From CAYGJN01 sp964350135 (GTDB lineage: Bacteria > Bdellovibrionota > Bacteriovoracia > Bacteriovoracales > Bacteriovoracaceae): a DNA stretch of 12,619 bases. The translations under genes were made by a program, and so were the position numbers. The stretch is taken from assembly GCA_964350135.1 (NCBI GenBank), contig CAYGJN010000085.1:1-12619 (forward strand), given 5' to 3'. This document shows positions 6,454 through 12,619 of this stretch, one piece after another (position 1 is the stretch's first letter; the number at the start of each line of letters is the position of its first letter). The notes under the pieces are model-generated. The model had not been told where the DNA came from. It made no database searches and saw only the letters and a program-made list of their open reading frames with translations.

Positions 6454-7236
6454 TTAGAGATCAAATTTTAGGTAGTAATTATCCCAAGCTTTTTTGGCTT
6501 CTTCTTCAACTTGGTCTTCACAATTGTCACTGGTACTACAAAGAGCGATTTCAAGGCGGTACTCAAGACGACGTTTAATATAATTAGAAACGATAGACTT
6601 CTTTTCATAATCTCTGTTGATTAATTTTATTGTATTTGCTGAAAAATAACTTTCAAGATCAGTTTCATAAAAATCAATAGCACTTATATAGTACTGAATA
6701 CCATCTTTTGGATATATCTCTAGAAGCTCAGTAAGCTCCATAGAGTTTGTTCTAACATCTCGAATATAAATAGAAGCATTCAAGTCATGTTCTGCGATAA
6801 TGTCTTTATAAACATCTTCATCTTCAGAGGAGTTATCTCCAAAGAAAAGAAACTCTGTATCATCAAGATCATAATGACTAATAATTTTACTTATAATTCC
6901 AACCTTGTACTTATAAGAACTCAAACTACTGCTAGACACTCTTTGATGGTAAGTCCCTATTGGAAAACCTCTTTCATAGATCCACTCTTTAGCATTATAA
7001 AGAAATTTATAAGAAGCGCTTACATAATGAAAATTAGCATCTTGCTCTTCGATATCTAAAAAGATTGATCTCATATGATCGAAACTTTTACCTTTTACAA
7101 GACCAATAATTGAGCCGAGCTTACTAAGAGTATTTGATTGTCTGATGGTATCGTCGATATCACTAATAACCACAAGCTTGGAGAAAGCGCTGATAGATAT
7201 CAGGAAGATTAAAATAGTCTTATTAATGATGCTCAT
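6454..7236 (-). CDS. Exported App1-like HAD phosphatase (DUF2183 type)
   Basis: The start at ATG 7236 is chosen because AGAGG lies six bases upstream, overlapping the stop of the metalloprotease gene. The 260-residue product starts with a hydrophobic stretch (IINKTILIFLISISAFS), so it is probably exported. The catalytic core follows at once. HAD motif I is SDIDDT (D26, D28). FHYVSAS (69-75) carries the motif II region, a lysine near 109-111 is the motif III candidate, and FFGDNSSEDEDVY (131-143) supplies motif IV. FHYVSAS, GDNSSEDEDVY and YIRDV are characteristic of the App1/DUF2183 family; yeast App1 is a phosphatidate phosphatase. The family assignment is good, but the substrate here is not known. 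Cytosolic or lipid-droplet roles known from eukaryotes do not explain an exported bacterial form; a role in hydrolysing phospholipid or other phosphoesters in the envelope or in prey is a guess. The final 60 residues are helical and acidic. Confidence 0.85.
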   Translation of the reverse strand: MSIINKTILIFLISISAFSKLVVISDIDDTIRQSNTLSKLGSIIGLVKGKSFDHMRSIFLDIEEQDANFHYVSASYKFLYNAKEWIYERGFPIGTYHQRVSSSSLSSYKYKVGIISKIISHYDLDDTEFLFFGDNSSEDEDVYKDIIAEHDLNASIYIRDVRTNSMELTELLEIYPKDGIQYYISAIDFYETDLESYFSANTIKLINRDYEKKSIVSNYIKRRLEYRLEIALCSTSDNCEDQVEEEAKKAWDNYYLKFDL

Positions 7237-7246
7237 ATAGGACCTC

Positions 7247-7993
7247 TTATAACGCCAGGTGTTTACTGTGTCCACAACTTAAGAACATGCCCATAAAGAA
7301 ACACATTAAAAAAGCTCCTAGACCGCCTCCAGGACCAGAACCTGTAGAAATTACACCACATCCCACTGCATCTGTTAAGCCGTTTTCATCCTTTTGGGCT
7401 GAGGCTGCGACAAAACCGCTAGAGGCCCTTGTTTTATGCTCAGACACAACAACTACCCCTGCACTTATATCGTCTTCTTGAAGGCTTGAATAAGGCCCCA
7501 GACTCGCCTGCATTACAGATGGCATATTGCTATGACCAATACCAATAGTATGGCCCAGCTCATGAAGGATTGTAGGATAAAGAATCCCCCCAATATCATT
7601 ATAGAGCATAGGGTGATTGCCGTTTAAAACAATCTCGGTTTTGATCATATAGGTCCCCTCGGACCATCTTGTCGTTACTGCTAATGTAGTTTGAGAGTCC
7701 CAGCCTGTTTCTGCCCCGAAATCAAAGGACCACCTTATAAGGTTTCCACTAAAGCTGGATGAAACAATATAGCTTGGACCAACATCCCAAACATCTGAGC
7801 CAATAACATCTTCCCACTCTTGAACCGCTTGATTAACTAAATTATTTAGCCTTGGACCATCTACTGGATCAATCACATATTTTTTCATTGGTATGGGAAA
7901 GTCACCCCAGTAAAAACCGCTTTGGAAATCACTTGTAAATGAATAAGTATACCCCTGAAGGCAAAAGCCTAAGCATAAGATTAAAGTTTTCAA
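7247..7993 (-). CDS. Matrixin-like zinc metalloprotease with Gly-rich C-terminal anchor
   Basis: The 248-residue protein carries the metzincin zinc site HELGHTIGIGH (144-154) and a likely Met-turn methionine at 161 (SVMQA), as in matrixins (family M10-like peptidases). Residues 1-18 form a signal peptide, so it acts in the periplasm or outside the cell. There is no obvious cysteine-switch propeptide. The C-terminus has a Gly/Ser/Pro-rich hinge (STGSGPGGG, 216-224), a hydrophobic segment (LGAFLMCFFMGMFLS, 225-239) and a short His/Lys tail, reminiscent of GlyGly-CTERM-type sorting signals or a simple tail anchor. The start is TTG at 7993, supported by an AGAGAG ribosome binding site just upstream and the signal peptide that begins there. 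It follows the 8325 gene by 17 bases and precedes the App1-like phosphatase by 10, so the three form one transcript. Substrate unknown; hydrolysis of prey or envelope proteins is plausible. Confidence 0.9.
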   Translation of the reverse strand: MKTLILCLGFCLQGYTYSFTSDFQSGFYWGDFPIPMKKYVIDPVDGPRLNNLVNQAVQEWEDVIGSDVWDVGPSYIVSSSFSGNLIRWSFDFGAETGWDSQTTLAVTTRWSEGTYMIKTEIVLNGNHPMLYNDIGGILYPTILHELGHTIGIGHSNMPSVMQASLGPYSSLQEDDISAGVVVVSEHKTRASSGFVAASAQKDENGLTDAVGCGVISTGSGPGGGLGAFLMCFFMGMFLSCGHSKHLAL

Positions 7994-8010
7994 ATGGCTC
8001 TCTCTGGTTT

Positions 8011-8325
8011 TTAGATTGCGCGAATATCACAAACCCTATTCCCTCGAAGGGCAACAGAGTAAAGTTCGCCTTTTTCTACTTGAACAAGTCCGTGTTTTAA
8101 AATTTCAACAGACTTTTCTTGAAAATCCGCTCCTCTTAAAGGGCGATCATTTTTGAAAGTGATTTTAATTTTTGCAAGATTACTATCTACCGCTGATGCT
8201 TGCTCGATCTTTTCAACAACACCTTCAAACTCGGTAGGACATTGTAATGTTTTAAGCTGAACGTTAGCGTGAGACTTGGCTCCAATAACTCCGACAAGAA
8301 ATAATAGAACACCTAGCTTTTTCAT
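8011..8325 (-). CDS. Small exported two-cysteine protein, unknown function
   Basis: The start is ATG 8325, preceded by AAAGGAG with five bases of spacing. Upstream in-frame ATGs at 8367 and 8382 lie within the inverted repeat and lack a binding site. The 104-residue product has a signal peptide (MKKLGVLLFLVGVIGAKSHA, cleavage before NVQL). The mature part of about 84 residues is predicted beta-rich, with one cysteine near each end (C28 and one six residues from the C-terminus), probably a disulfide. No family recognised. It is the first gene of the exported trio with the metalloprotease and phosphatase. Its upstream region is occupied by a 14-bp terminator-like hairpin ending 26 bases before the ATG, so its expression probably depends on read-through, on an overlapping promoter, or on regulated attenuation. 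Confidence 0.8.
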   Translation of the reverse strand: MKKLGVLLFLVGVIGAKSHANVQLKTLQCPTEFEGVVEKIEQASAVDSNLAKIKITFKNDRPLRGADFQEKSVEILKHGLVQVEKGELYSVALRGNRVCDIRAI

Positions 8326-8344
8326 GACGACTCCTTTCGTTCTT

Positions 8345-8560
8345 GAATAATAAAAGCTCCTCTTCATGGGCCCTCTTGGCATTCAAGAGGAGCTTTTAAT
8401 TCGATCATCCTGATCTTCTCAAGGACCAAATCCCTAGGTCCCGCTTACGTCGGTATATAGAGCAGGATTGATGCCAAGTTTTATCATGAGCTAAATAGCT
8501 AAAACCCCATAACCATGGGGCTACCGCTATGTGATTTCAATAATTTGCTTGGTGTCAAAA
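8345..8560 (-). ncRNA. Candidate structured RNA or attenuated leader, class unknown
   Basis: No gene fits this stretch, but on the minus strand it can fold into an ordered set of elements. First, CCAAG (8552-8548) pairs with CTTGG (8478-8474). These enclose a two-part arm in which ATAGC (8530-8526) pairs with GCTAT (8499-8495) around a perfect six-pair CCCCAT/ATGGGG stem with a GGTT loop (8520-8505). Second, ATCCTG (8468-8463) pairs with CAGGAT (8412-8407) and encloses a GGGACC/GGTCCT stem (8442-8422). Last comes the long hairpin at 8351-8398. A promoter-like pair of boxes lies just upstream of the first helix. I compared it by memory with 6S, tmRNA, SRP, RNase P and common riboswitches and found no match. 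No covariation data are available, so the fold is a hypothesis; chance pairings are possible in any 200-base stretch. Confidence 0.45.
8351..8398 (-). terminator. 14-bp terminator-like hairpin upstream of the 8325 gene
   Basis: A perfect 14-bp inverted repeat (8351-8364 and 8385-8398) has a 20-base loop. The stem runs A/T at its outer end and GCTCCTC inside, the usual shape of an intrinsic terminator. On the minus strand the descending arm ends in TTTTA and continues TTATTC; on the plus strand it ends in TTTTAATTC, so it could act in both directions, but each T-tract is short. It may end the candidate RNA upstream or control read-through into the 8325 gene. Confidence 0.65.
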
Positions 8561-8566
8561 ACAGAA

Positions 8567-8595
8567 ACTATCGGAGACTTTTAGTCACTGATCAA
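8567..8595 (-). promoter_or_regulatory. Candidate promoter of the structured RNA
   Basis: On the minus strand TTGATC (8595-8590) and GATAGT (8572-8567) are spaced by exactly 17 bases and match the sigma70 boxes at four of six positions each. Transcription would start near 8560, directly before the first helix of the candidate RNA, and 25 bases after the stop of the DUF3015-like gene the -35 box begins. The positional fit is the main support; the boxes themselves are weak. Confidence 0.4.
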
Positions 8596-8619
8596 TAAAA
8601 TTTAATGAATGAGACAATG

Positions 8620-9147
8620 TCAGATAACTGAGTTACACAACACAAGCTCATCAATTTCTTTTGCAAAGCCAATAGCCTCATTGCTTTTAAAATCAATAAA
8701 CTTCTCTAAATTGCTTTGCATTTTTGTCGCAAACTCTTGTTCTTTATTTTGAGGACACTGAGAAAGAAAGGCCAAGGCCTTTATATGCTCTCCTTCCCCC
8801 CTGGCAAAATGATCTTTAATATCTTCCATATTTTGTTCGATATATTGCTCTCGAGCTTTTGTGACCCCTATCACTTTTAAAAATGAGCATTGCCCCCAAG
8901 AAGAAATTGATTGCGCACTACCAGTAGACATTCCTGTATAAACACCTGGATCAACAAAAGCCGTACTGGCCTCTGTAGTATTTCCACTGGAAGACATGGT
9001 TCCGTGTTTTTTAGTATTCTCAGAAATATTTAAAGGAAGATATACATACTTTTTCAGCATCCCATGTTTGTTATAGACAAATTCACCACATGGTGTTGCC
9101 ATAAGAAGAGTTGGTAGAACTAAAAAAAACAAAAGAATAGCTTTCAT
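8620..9147 (-). CDS. DUF3015-like exported protein
   Basis: The start is ATG 9147, with AGGAG five bases upstream; a form from 9165 would add six residues before the signal peptide. The 175-residue product has a signal peptide (MKAILLFFLVLPTLLMA, cleavage before TPCGEF) and should be periplasmic. Features that recall the DUF3015 family are the Ser/Thr/Gly-rich middle (about 50-85), the WGQCSF segment, the stretch REQYIEQNMEDI and the ARGEGEHIKALAFLSQC block. Four conserved-looking cysteines (near the mature N-terminus, in WGQC, in SQCP and near the C-terminus) may form two disulfides. The family has no established function. The gene is divergent from the Lnb-domain barrel gene, their starts 45 bases apart, so their promoters overlap and they may be co-regulated. 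The assignment rests on motif memory and is moderately certain. Confidence 0.75.
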   Translation of the reverse strand: MKAILLFFLVLPTLLMATPCGEFVYNKHGMLKKYVYLPLNISENTKKHGTMSSSGNTTEASTAFVDPGVYTGMSTGSAQSISSWGQCSFLKVIGVTKAREQYIEQNMEDIKDHFARGEGEHIKALAFLSQCPQNKEQEFATKMQSNLEKFIDFKSNEAIGFAKEIDELVLCNSVI

Positions 9148-9192
9148 AATGACTCCTAAAAACAAAATACTATCTGATTTAAAGTAAAGTAA

Positions 9193-11004
9193 ATGTCGAT
9201 TTTTTTTCCAATACTTCTTATTCTCACTGTAAACACTTCTTTTTCCAAGGAGATAAAAGATCTTGCCTATGATTCTGAATGGATCAAATTACTCTACTAT
9301 AAAAAATCTGGTGATAAATATATAGGACTTTCTAGCAATAAAAACTTTTATATAGCCCCTACAGGTAGTACTGATCCCTATTTAGAGCTTAAAGAAAGCT
9401 TGAAACAAGCCAATCTTACAGCTCCTTATAATGACACTCATTTTCAATGTCTGTTTCCTGCTAGAACTAAGTTTCTTAAAAAGTATTTTGATATAACAGC
9501 GGTTCCAATCTGCAATAATCTAGCCTCTTGGAAAAAAAGTTATTTAGTCGATAATATTTCATTAATATTTGCTTCCCAATATGTATCTAACCCATCGTCT
9601 GCATTTGGACATACTTTTCTTCTTTTAAAATCAGATAAAATAAAAGAATACCTCCAATTAACTTTTAATTATTCTGCCGAAGTTCCCAAAGATATAAACG
9701 CAGCAATGTATGTATTAAAAGGACTCACGGGGGGCTTTGAAGGAAGTTATACTTCTTTATTTTTTATTGAAAGACTTTATCAATATGGAGATGTTGAAAA
9801 CAGGAATCTCTGGGAGTATGAGCTGAACTTCACCAAACAAGAAGTTAATCTTTTTATCGATCATCTCTGGGAGCTACAAAAATTTTTTAATAGTCCTTAT
9901 CTTTTTCTTACTGATAATTGTTCAGGCGTTATTCTTAGAACCATTGAGGCCATCAGACCAAGCCTGCAACTTAGAAACCATTATAAAATTGCTATCCCAC
10001 CAGCTGAGTCCATCAAAGTTTTAGAAAAAAACAATATGGTGAAATCATTTAAACTGCATCTCTCCAAGCAGGCTGAACTTAAAGAACGAATCGCTCTTTT
10101 AAGTTCGGACTCTGTTCGCGTTGTTAAAACAGCGATTAAAGAAAAAGAGCTTGCTCAAATAACAAGACTGGATGAAATAGATACCCTCATTGATTATATG
10201 TCTTTTAAAAATCATGATTATAAAGGCCAGTTGCCAAATGAGCTTGAAAATTTTCAAAAAAAGATTCTTGTTAAAAGATCTAAGATGAAAGGATCTACTC
10301 AAAAGATTAAACCTGCATATAAAAAAGCTCCTCATCATTCCCATGACTATAAAAAAATAAACTTCGCACAAAGATGGATCAATGGTAGCTCTCATCAAAG
10401 TGCCTCGTTTAGACTTTTTATTCATGAGATAATGGATCCCAGTACAGGATTTCTTCCTAACTCCAGTGTGGAAATCCCAAAGCTAGAGCTTCTTTATAAT
10501 AAAGACCAAGATCTCTATCTCTCAAAATTATCATTTATAAACTTTGAAAATATTAGACCTTATACTTTTTATGACCCTGCCCTTTCCTGGGGAGCTCATG
10601 CATCCTGGAAAAGGCTTCTTACAAATCTTAATCAAGATCATTATTATTTGGACTTATATTTATATGGAGGCATCTCTAGAAGCTTTTTCAATGACTCCTT
10701 CAGTCTCTTTGCAACGATTCCACTAAATTTCAGGGCCGGTAATTTTGGAACTTATGGACAAATGGCTTCAGGGTTATCCCTTGGAAGCATTTTTCAATTA
10801 GCAAAGTTTAAACTTCTCACAACGATTAATTATCATTATCAGCTAAGTGATTTTAACGTGCGAGATTTTTATAGCTTGAATACTCGTCTTCGCTACGCTC
10901 TTTCTCAAAACCATGGTCTGCATTTTGATTATCTAAAAGAAGATGAAGATTCTGGGGATTTTAAGTTCGAGGATTATTCTCTTAGCTATTCTTATTTTTT
11001 TTAA
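9193..11004 (+). CDS. Lnb/DUF4105 periplasmic domain fused to a probable outer-membrane beta-barrel
   Basis: The 603-residue protein begins with a signal peptide (residues 1-18). The N-terminal half (about 25-290) matches the DUF4105/Lnb N-terminal domain. Its landmarks are CLFPAR (86-91), FASQYVSNPSSAFGHTFLLL with H140, GLTGGFEGSYTSLFF, ENRNLWEYELN and TDNCSGVILR with C243, then IPPAES. H140 and C243 are the likely catalytic pair of a papain/NlpC-like fold. The domain's name comes from a Bacteroides lipoprotein N-acyltransferase; whether this protein acylates lipoproteins is not known. A charged linker (about 295-395) is followed by alternating aromatic/hydrophobic strands from about 395, and the chain ends in SYSYFF, a C-terminal Phe typical of BAM-inserted barrels. 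No good Shine-Dalgarno precedes the ATG, but an in-frame TAA directly before it excludes a longer form. It converges on groEL. Confidence 0.85.
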   Translation: MSIFFPILLILTVNTSFSKEIKDLAYDSEWIKLLYYKKSGDKYIGLSSNKNFYIAPTGSTDPYLELKESLKQANLTAPYNDTHFQCLFPARTKFLKKYFDITAVPICNNLASWKKSYLVDNISLIFASQYVSNPSSAFGHTFLLLKSDKIKEYLQLTFNYSAEVPKDINAAMYVLKGLTGGFEGSYTSLFFIERLYQYGDVENRNLWEYELNFTKQEVNLFIDHLWELQKFFNSPYLFLTDNCSGVILRTIEAIRPSLQLRNHYKIAIPPAESIKVLEKNNMVKSFKLHLSKQAELKERIALLSSDSVRVVKTAIKEKELAQITRLDEIDTLIDYMSFKNHDYKGQLPNELENFQKKILVKRSKMKGSTQKIKPAYKKAPHHSHDYKKINFAQRWINGSSHQSASFRLFIHEIMDPSTGFLPNSSVEIPKLELLYNKDQDLYLSKLSFINFENIRPYTFYDPALSWGAHASWKRLLTNLNQDHYYLDLYLYGGISRSFFNDSFSLFATIPLNFRAGNFGTYGQMASGLSLGSIFQLAKFKLLTTINYHYQLSDFNVRDFYSLNTRLRYALSQNHGLHFDYLKEDEDSGDFKFEDYSLSYSYFF

Positions 11005-11031
11005 AAAAAAAGGGACTCCGAAGAGCCCCTT
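11003..11031 (-). terminator. Intrinsic terminator of groEL with UUCG tetraloop
   Basis: On the minus strand, 23 bases after the groEL stop, a nine-pair stem (11031-11023 with 11018-11010) closes a TTCG loop flanked by C and G, the very stable UUCG tetraloop. It is followed by an uninterrupted run of T (complement of the A-run 11003-11011). The stem has one G-U pair on this strand and a mismatch on the other. The T-run overlaps the stop codon of the convergent barrel gene, so the element mainly serves groEL and may only partly stop plus-strand transcription. Confidence 0.92.
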
Positions 11032-11054
11032 GATAATTACTTTTTTAGACGCGA

Positions 11055-12619
11055 TTACATCATTCCTGGCATTCCGCCCATGCCGCCCATTCCGCCAGCT
11101 GGCATTGAAGGACCACCGTCATCTTTTTTAGGAAGATCTGCAACAAGAGTTTCAGTTGTTAGCATAAGGCCTGCAACTGAAGCAGCGTTTTGAAGAGCTG
11201 ATCTAGTTACTTTAGTTGGATCAATAATCCCTGCTGCAACTAGGTCTTCGTATCTATTATCTTTAGCATTATAACCAAAAGTTTCAGACTTATTAGCTCT
11301 CACTTCATTAACAACTACAGAGCCTTCCATTCCAGCATTACCCGCAATTTGTCTTAAAGGCTCTTCAAGGGCACGTCTTACAATACGAGCTCCAAAAGCT
11401 TCTTCATCGTTAGCAACTTTAAGAGTATCAAGAACAATTGAAGCTGAGATAAGAGCTGATCCACCGCCAGGAATTACACCTTCTTCAACAGCAGCGCGAG
11501 TTGCATTTAATGCATCTTCCACTCTATCTTTTTTCTCTTTCATTTCAGTTTCTGTTGGAGCACCAACATTAACAACAGCTACACCACCAACAAGCTTAGC
11601 AAGTCTTTCTTGTAGTTTTTCTTTGTCATAGTCTGAAGTTGTTTCTTCAATTTGCTTTCTGATTCCACCAACTCTTGCTTCAACGTCAGCTTTTTTACCA
11701 GCTCCATCAACAACAGTTGTGTTTTCTTTATCAATAGTCATTTTCTTAGCAGTACCAAGATCAGTAAGCTCAGCAGTCTCAAGACTCATTCCAAGCTCTT
11801 CAGAAATTACAGTACCACCAGTAAGAACTGCTAAGTCTTTAAGCATTTCTTTTCTTCTGTCACCAAAACCAGGAGCTTTTACAGCAGCAACATTAAGAGC
11901 ACCACGAAGCTTGTTTACAACAAGAGTTGTAAGAGCTTCACCCTCAACATCCTCAGCGATAATAACAAGAGGTCTACTTGTTTGAACTGCTTTTTCAAGA
12001 ATTGGAAGAAGTTCTTTCATATTAGAAATTTTCTTATCAGTAATAAGAATATTTGGGCTTTCAAATGAAGCAATCATTTTCTCAGTATTTGTTACAAAAT
12101 AAGGAGAAAGGTATCCGCGATCAAATTGCATACCTTCAACAACATCTAGAGTTGTTTCAGCAGTTTTTGATTCTTCAATTGTAATAACACCCTCTTTACC
12201 AACTTTGCTCATAGCTTCAGAAAGAAGTTTCCCAATTTCATAGTCACTATTCGCTGAAATTGTTCCAACCTGAGTTACTTCTTCATCAGTAGAAATCTTT
12301 TTAGACATTTCCTGAAGTTTTTTAACAACAGCATCAGTAGCCTTATCAATTCCTCTTTTCAGATCCATTGGGTTGTGACCTGCAGCTACAAGTTTAACAC
12401 CTTCTCTGTAGATTGCTTGAGCAAGAACAGTTGCAGTTGTCGTTCCATCACCTGCATCATCATTTGTTTTTTGAGCAACTTCTTTAACCATTTGAGCGCC
12501 CATATTTTCAAAAGCATTCTCTAGTTCGATTTCTCTCGCTACAGAAACACCATCTTTAGTAATATGAGGTGCACCAAAAGATTTTTGGATAACAACGTTT
12601 CTACCTTTCGGTCCTAGAG
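11055..12619 (-). CDS. groL: Chaperonin GroEL, 5' end outside window
   Basis: Minus-strand coding runs from the right edge to TAA at 11057-11055. The visible part starts at the LGPKGRNV motif, corresponding to about residue 31 of E. coli GroEL, and covers 521 codons to the end, so only about 30 N-terminal residues are missing. The ATP-site segments ITKDGVSVAREIE, AGDGTTTATVLAQ and, in the C-terminal equatorial domain, VEDALNATRAAVEEGVIPGGG are all intact, including the Asp residues needed for ATP hydrolysis. The apical domain has the usual hydrophobic groove region (GYLSPYFVTN, LLPILE). The C-terminus is the typical GGM repeat tail (PAGGMGGMGGMPGMM). It forms the 14-mer folding chamber in the cytoplasm together with GroES, whose gene is not in the window and would be expected upstream, beyond the right edge. 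An intrinsic terminator follows. Nothing unusual is seen. Confidence 0.98.
   Translation of the reverse strand, partial: LGPKGRNVVIQKSFGAPHITKDGVSVAREIELENAFENMGAQMVKEVAQKTNDDAGDGTTTATVLAQAIYREGVKLVAAGHNPMDLKRGIDKATDAVVKKLQEMSKKISTDEEVTQVGTISANSDYEIGKLLSEAMSKVGKEGVITIEESKTAETTLDVVEGMQFDRGYLSPYFVTNTEKMIASFESPNILITDKKISNMKELLPILEKAVQTSRPLVIIAEDVEGEALTTLVVNKLRGALNVAAVKAPGFGDRRKEMLKDLAVLTGGTVISEELGMSLETAELTDLGTAKKMTIDKENTTVVDGAGKKADVEARVGGIRKQIEETTSDYDKEKLQERLAKLVGGVAVVNVGAPTETEMKEKKDRVEDALNATRAAVEEGVIPGGGSALISASIVLDTLKVANDEEAFGARIVRRALEEPLRQIAGNAGMEGSVVVNEVRANKSETFGYNAKDNRYEDLVAAGIIDPTKVTRSALQNAASVAGLMLTTETLVADLPKKDDGGPSMPAGGMGGMGGMPGMM

Noticed and set aside
7237..7275. Longer start at 7275 for the App1-like phosphatase
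   Set aside because: ATG 7236 has an AGAGG site at proper spacing and begins directly with the signal peptide; the extra 13 residues would be charged and overlap the metalloprotease gene.
8465..8560. c-di-GMP (GEMM) riboswitch suggested by a GCAAA...GAAA sequence
   Set aside because: The conserved GGGACGCAAAGCC segment and the second-arm receptor motif are absent, and the helix order differs.
8345..8600. 6S RNA or tmRNA
   Set aside because: The ends do not pair into the long stem of 6S RNA, and there is neither a tRNA-like 3' end nor a tag-coding region of tmRNA.
10995..11011. T-run followed by A-run at the end of the barrel gene as a plus-strand terminator
   Set aside because: The T-run lies within the coding end and is followed by A; the hairpin has a mismatch on the plus strand and no immediate T-tract after it, so it is read as the groEL terminator.
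1..12619. CRISPR arrays, insertion sequences, tRNA or rRNA genes
   Set aside because: No regularly spaced repeats, transposase-like frames, terminal inverted repeats or tRNA/rRNA signatures were seen.

Overview
The window is AT-rich, densely packed and bacterial. The run of small exported proteins, the outer-membrane barrel, the AGGAG-type ribosome binding sites and the overall style suggest a Gram-negative predator of the Bdellovibrionota, most likely the Bacteriovoracales (Halobacteriovorax/Bacteriovorax-like). This is an inference from composition and gene content; there is no rRNA or other marker in the window. Nearly everything lies on the minus strand; the exception is the Lnb-domain (DUF4105) barrel gene at 9193-11004.

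Region 1 (1-529, minus): the 5' part of an exported coiled-coil protein that runs off the window edge. Its promoter-like site sits so close to the ATG that the mRNA may be leaderless.

Region 2 (5882-601, minus): the main point of interest. A tightly coupled operon encodes a GTP cyclohydrolase II homologue (URC1/urg1 type), the DUF1688 protein URC4/urg3, a uracil phosphoribosyltransferase (urg2 type) and a uridine kinase. The first three form the core of the URC pathway of uracil catabolism known from fungi and some bacteria; a uridine kinase is added here. Two small unrecognised proteins follow with overlapping or near-overlapping starts, and then a methyltransferase that unexpectedly carries a signal peptide. 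The genes could feed uracil and uridine, for example from degraded prey RNA, into UMP and then into ring opening.

Region 3 (8325-5975, minus): a set of exported proteins. In order of transcription these are a small two-cysteine protein, a matrixin-like zinc metalloprotease with a Gly-rich hydrophobic tail, an App1-type HAD phosphatase with a signal peptide, and, after a 71-base gap, another small two-cysteine periplasmic protein followed by a strong hairpin.

Region 4 (8345-8600, minus): about 250 bases without a gene. The stretch holds several nested inverted repeats, a plausible promoter and a 14-bp terminator-like hairpin just upstream of the 8325 gene. It looks like a structured small RNA or an attenuated leader that I cannot assign to a known class.

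Region 5 (8620-11004): a divergent pair made of a DUF3015-like exported protein (minus) and a large protein with an Lnb/DUF4105 periplasmic domain fused to a probable outer-membrane beta-barrel (plus).

Region 6 (11003-12619, minus): groEL, missing about its first 30 codons at the window edge, with a clear UUCG-capped intrinsic terminator.
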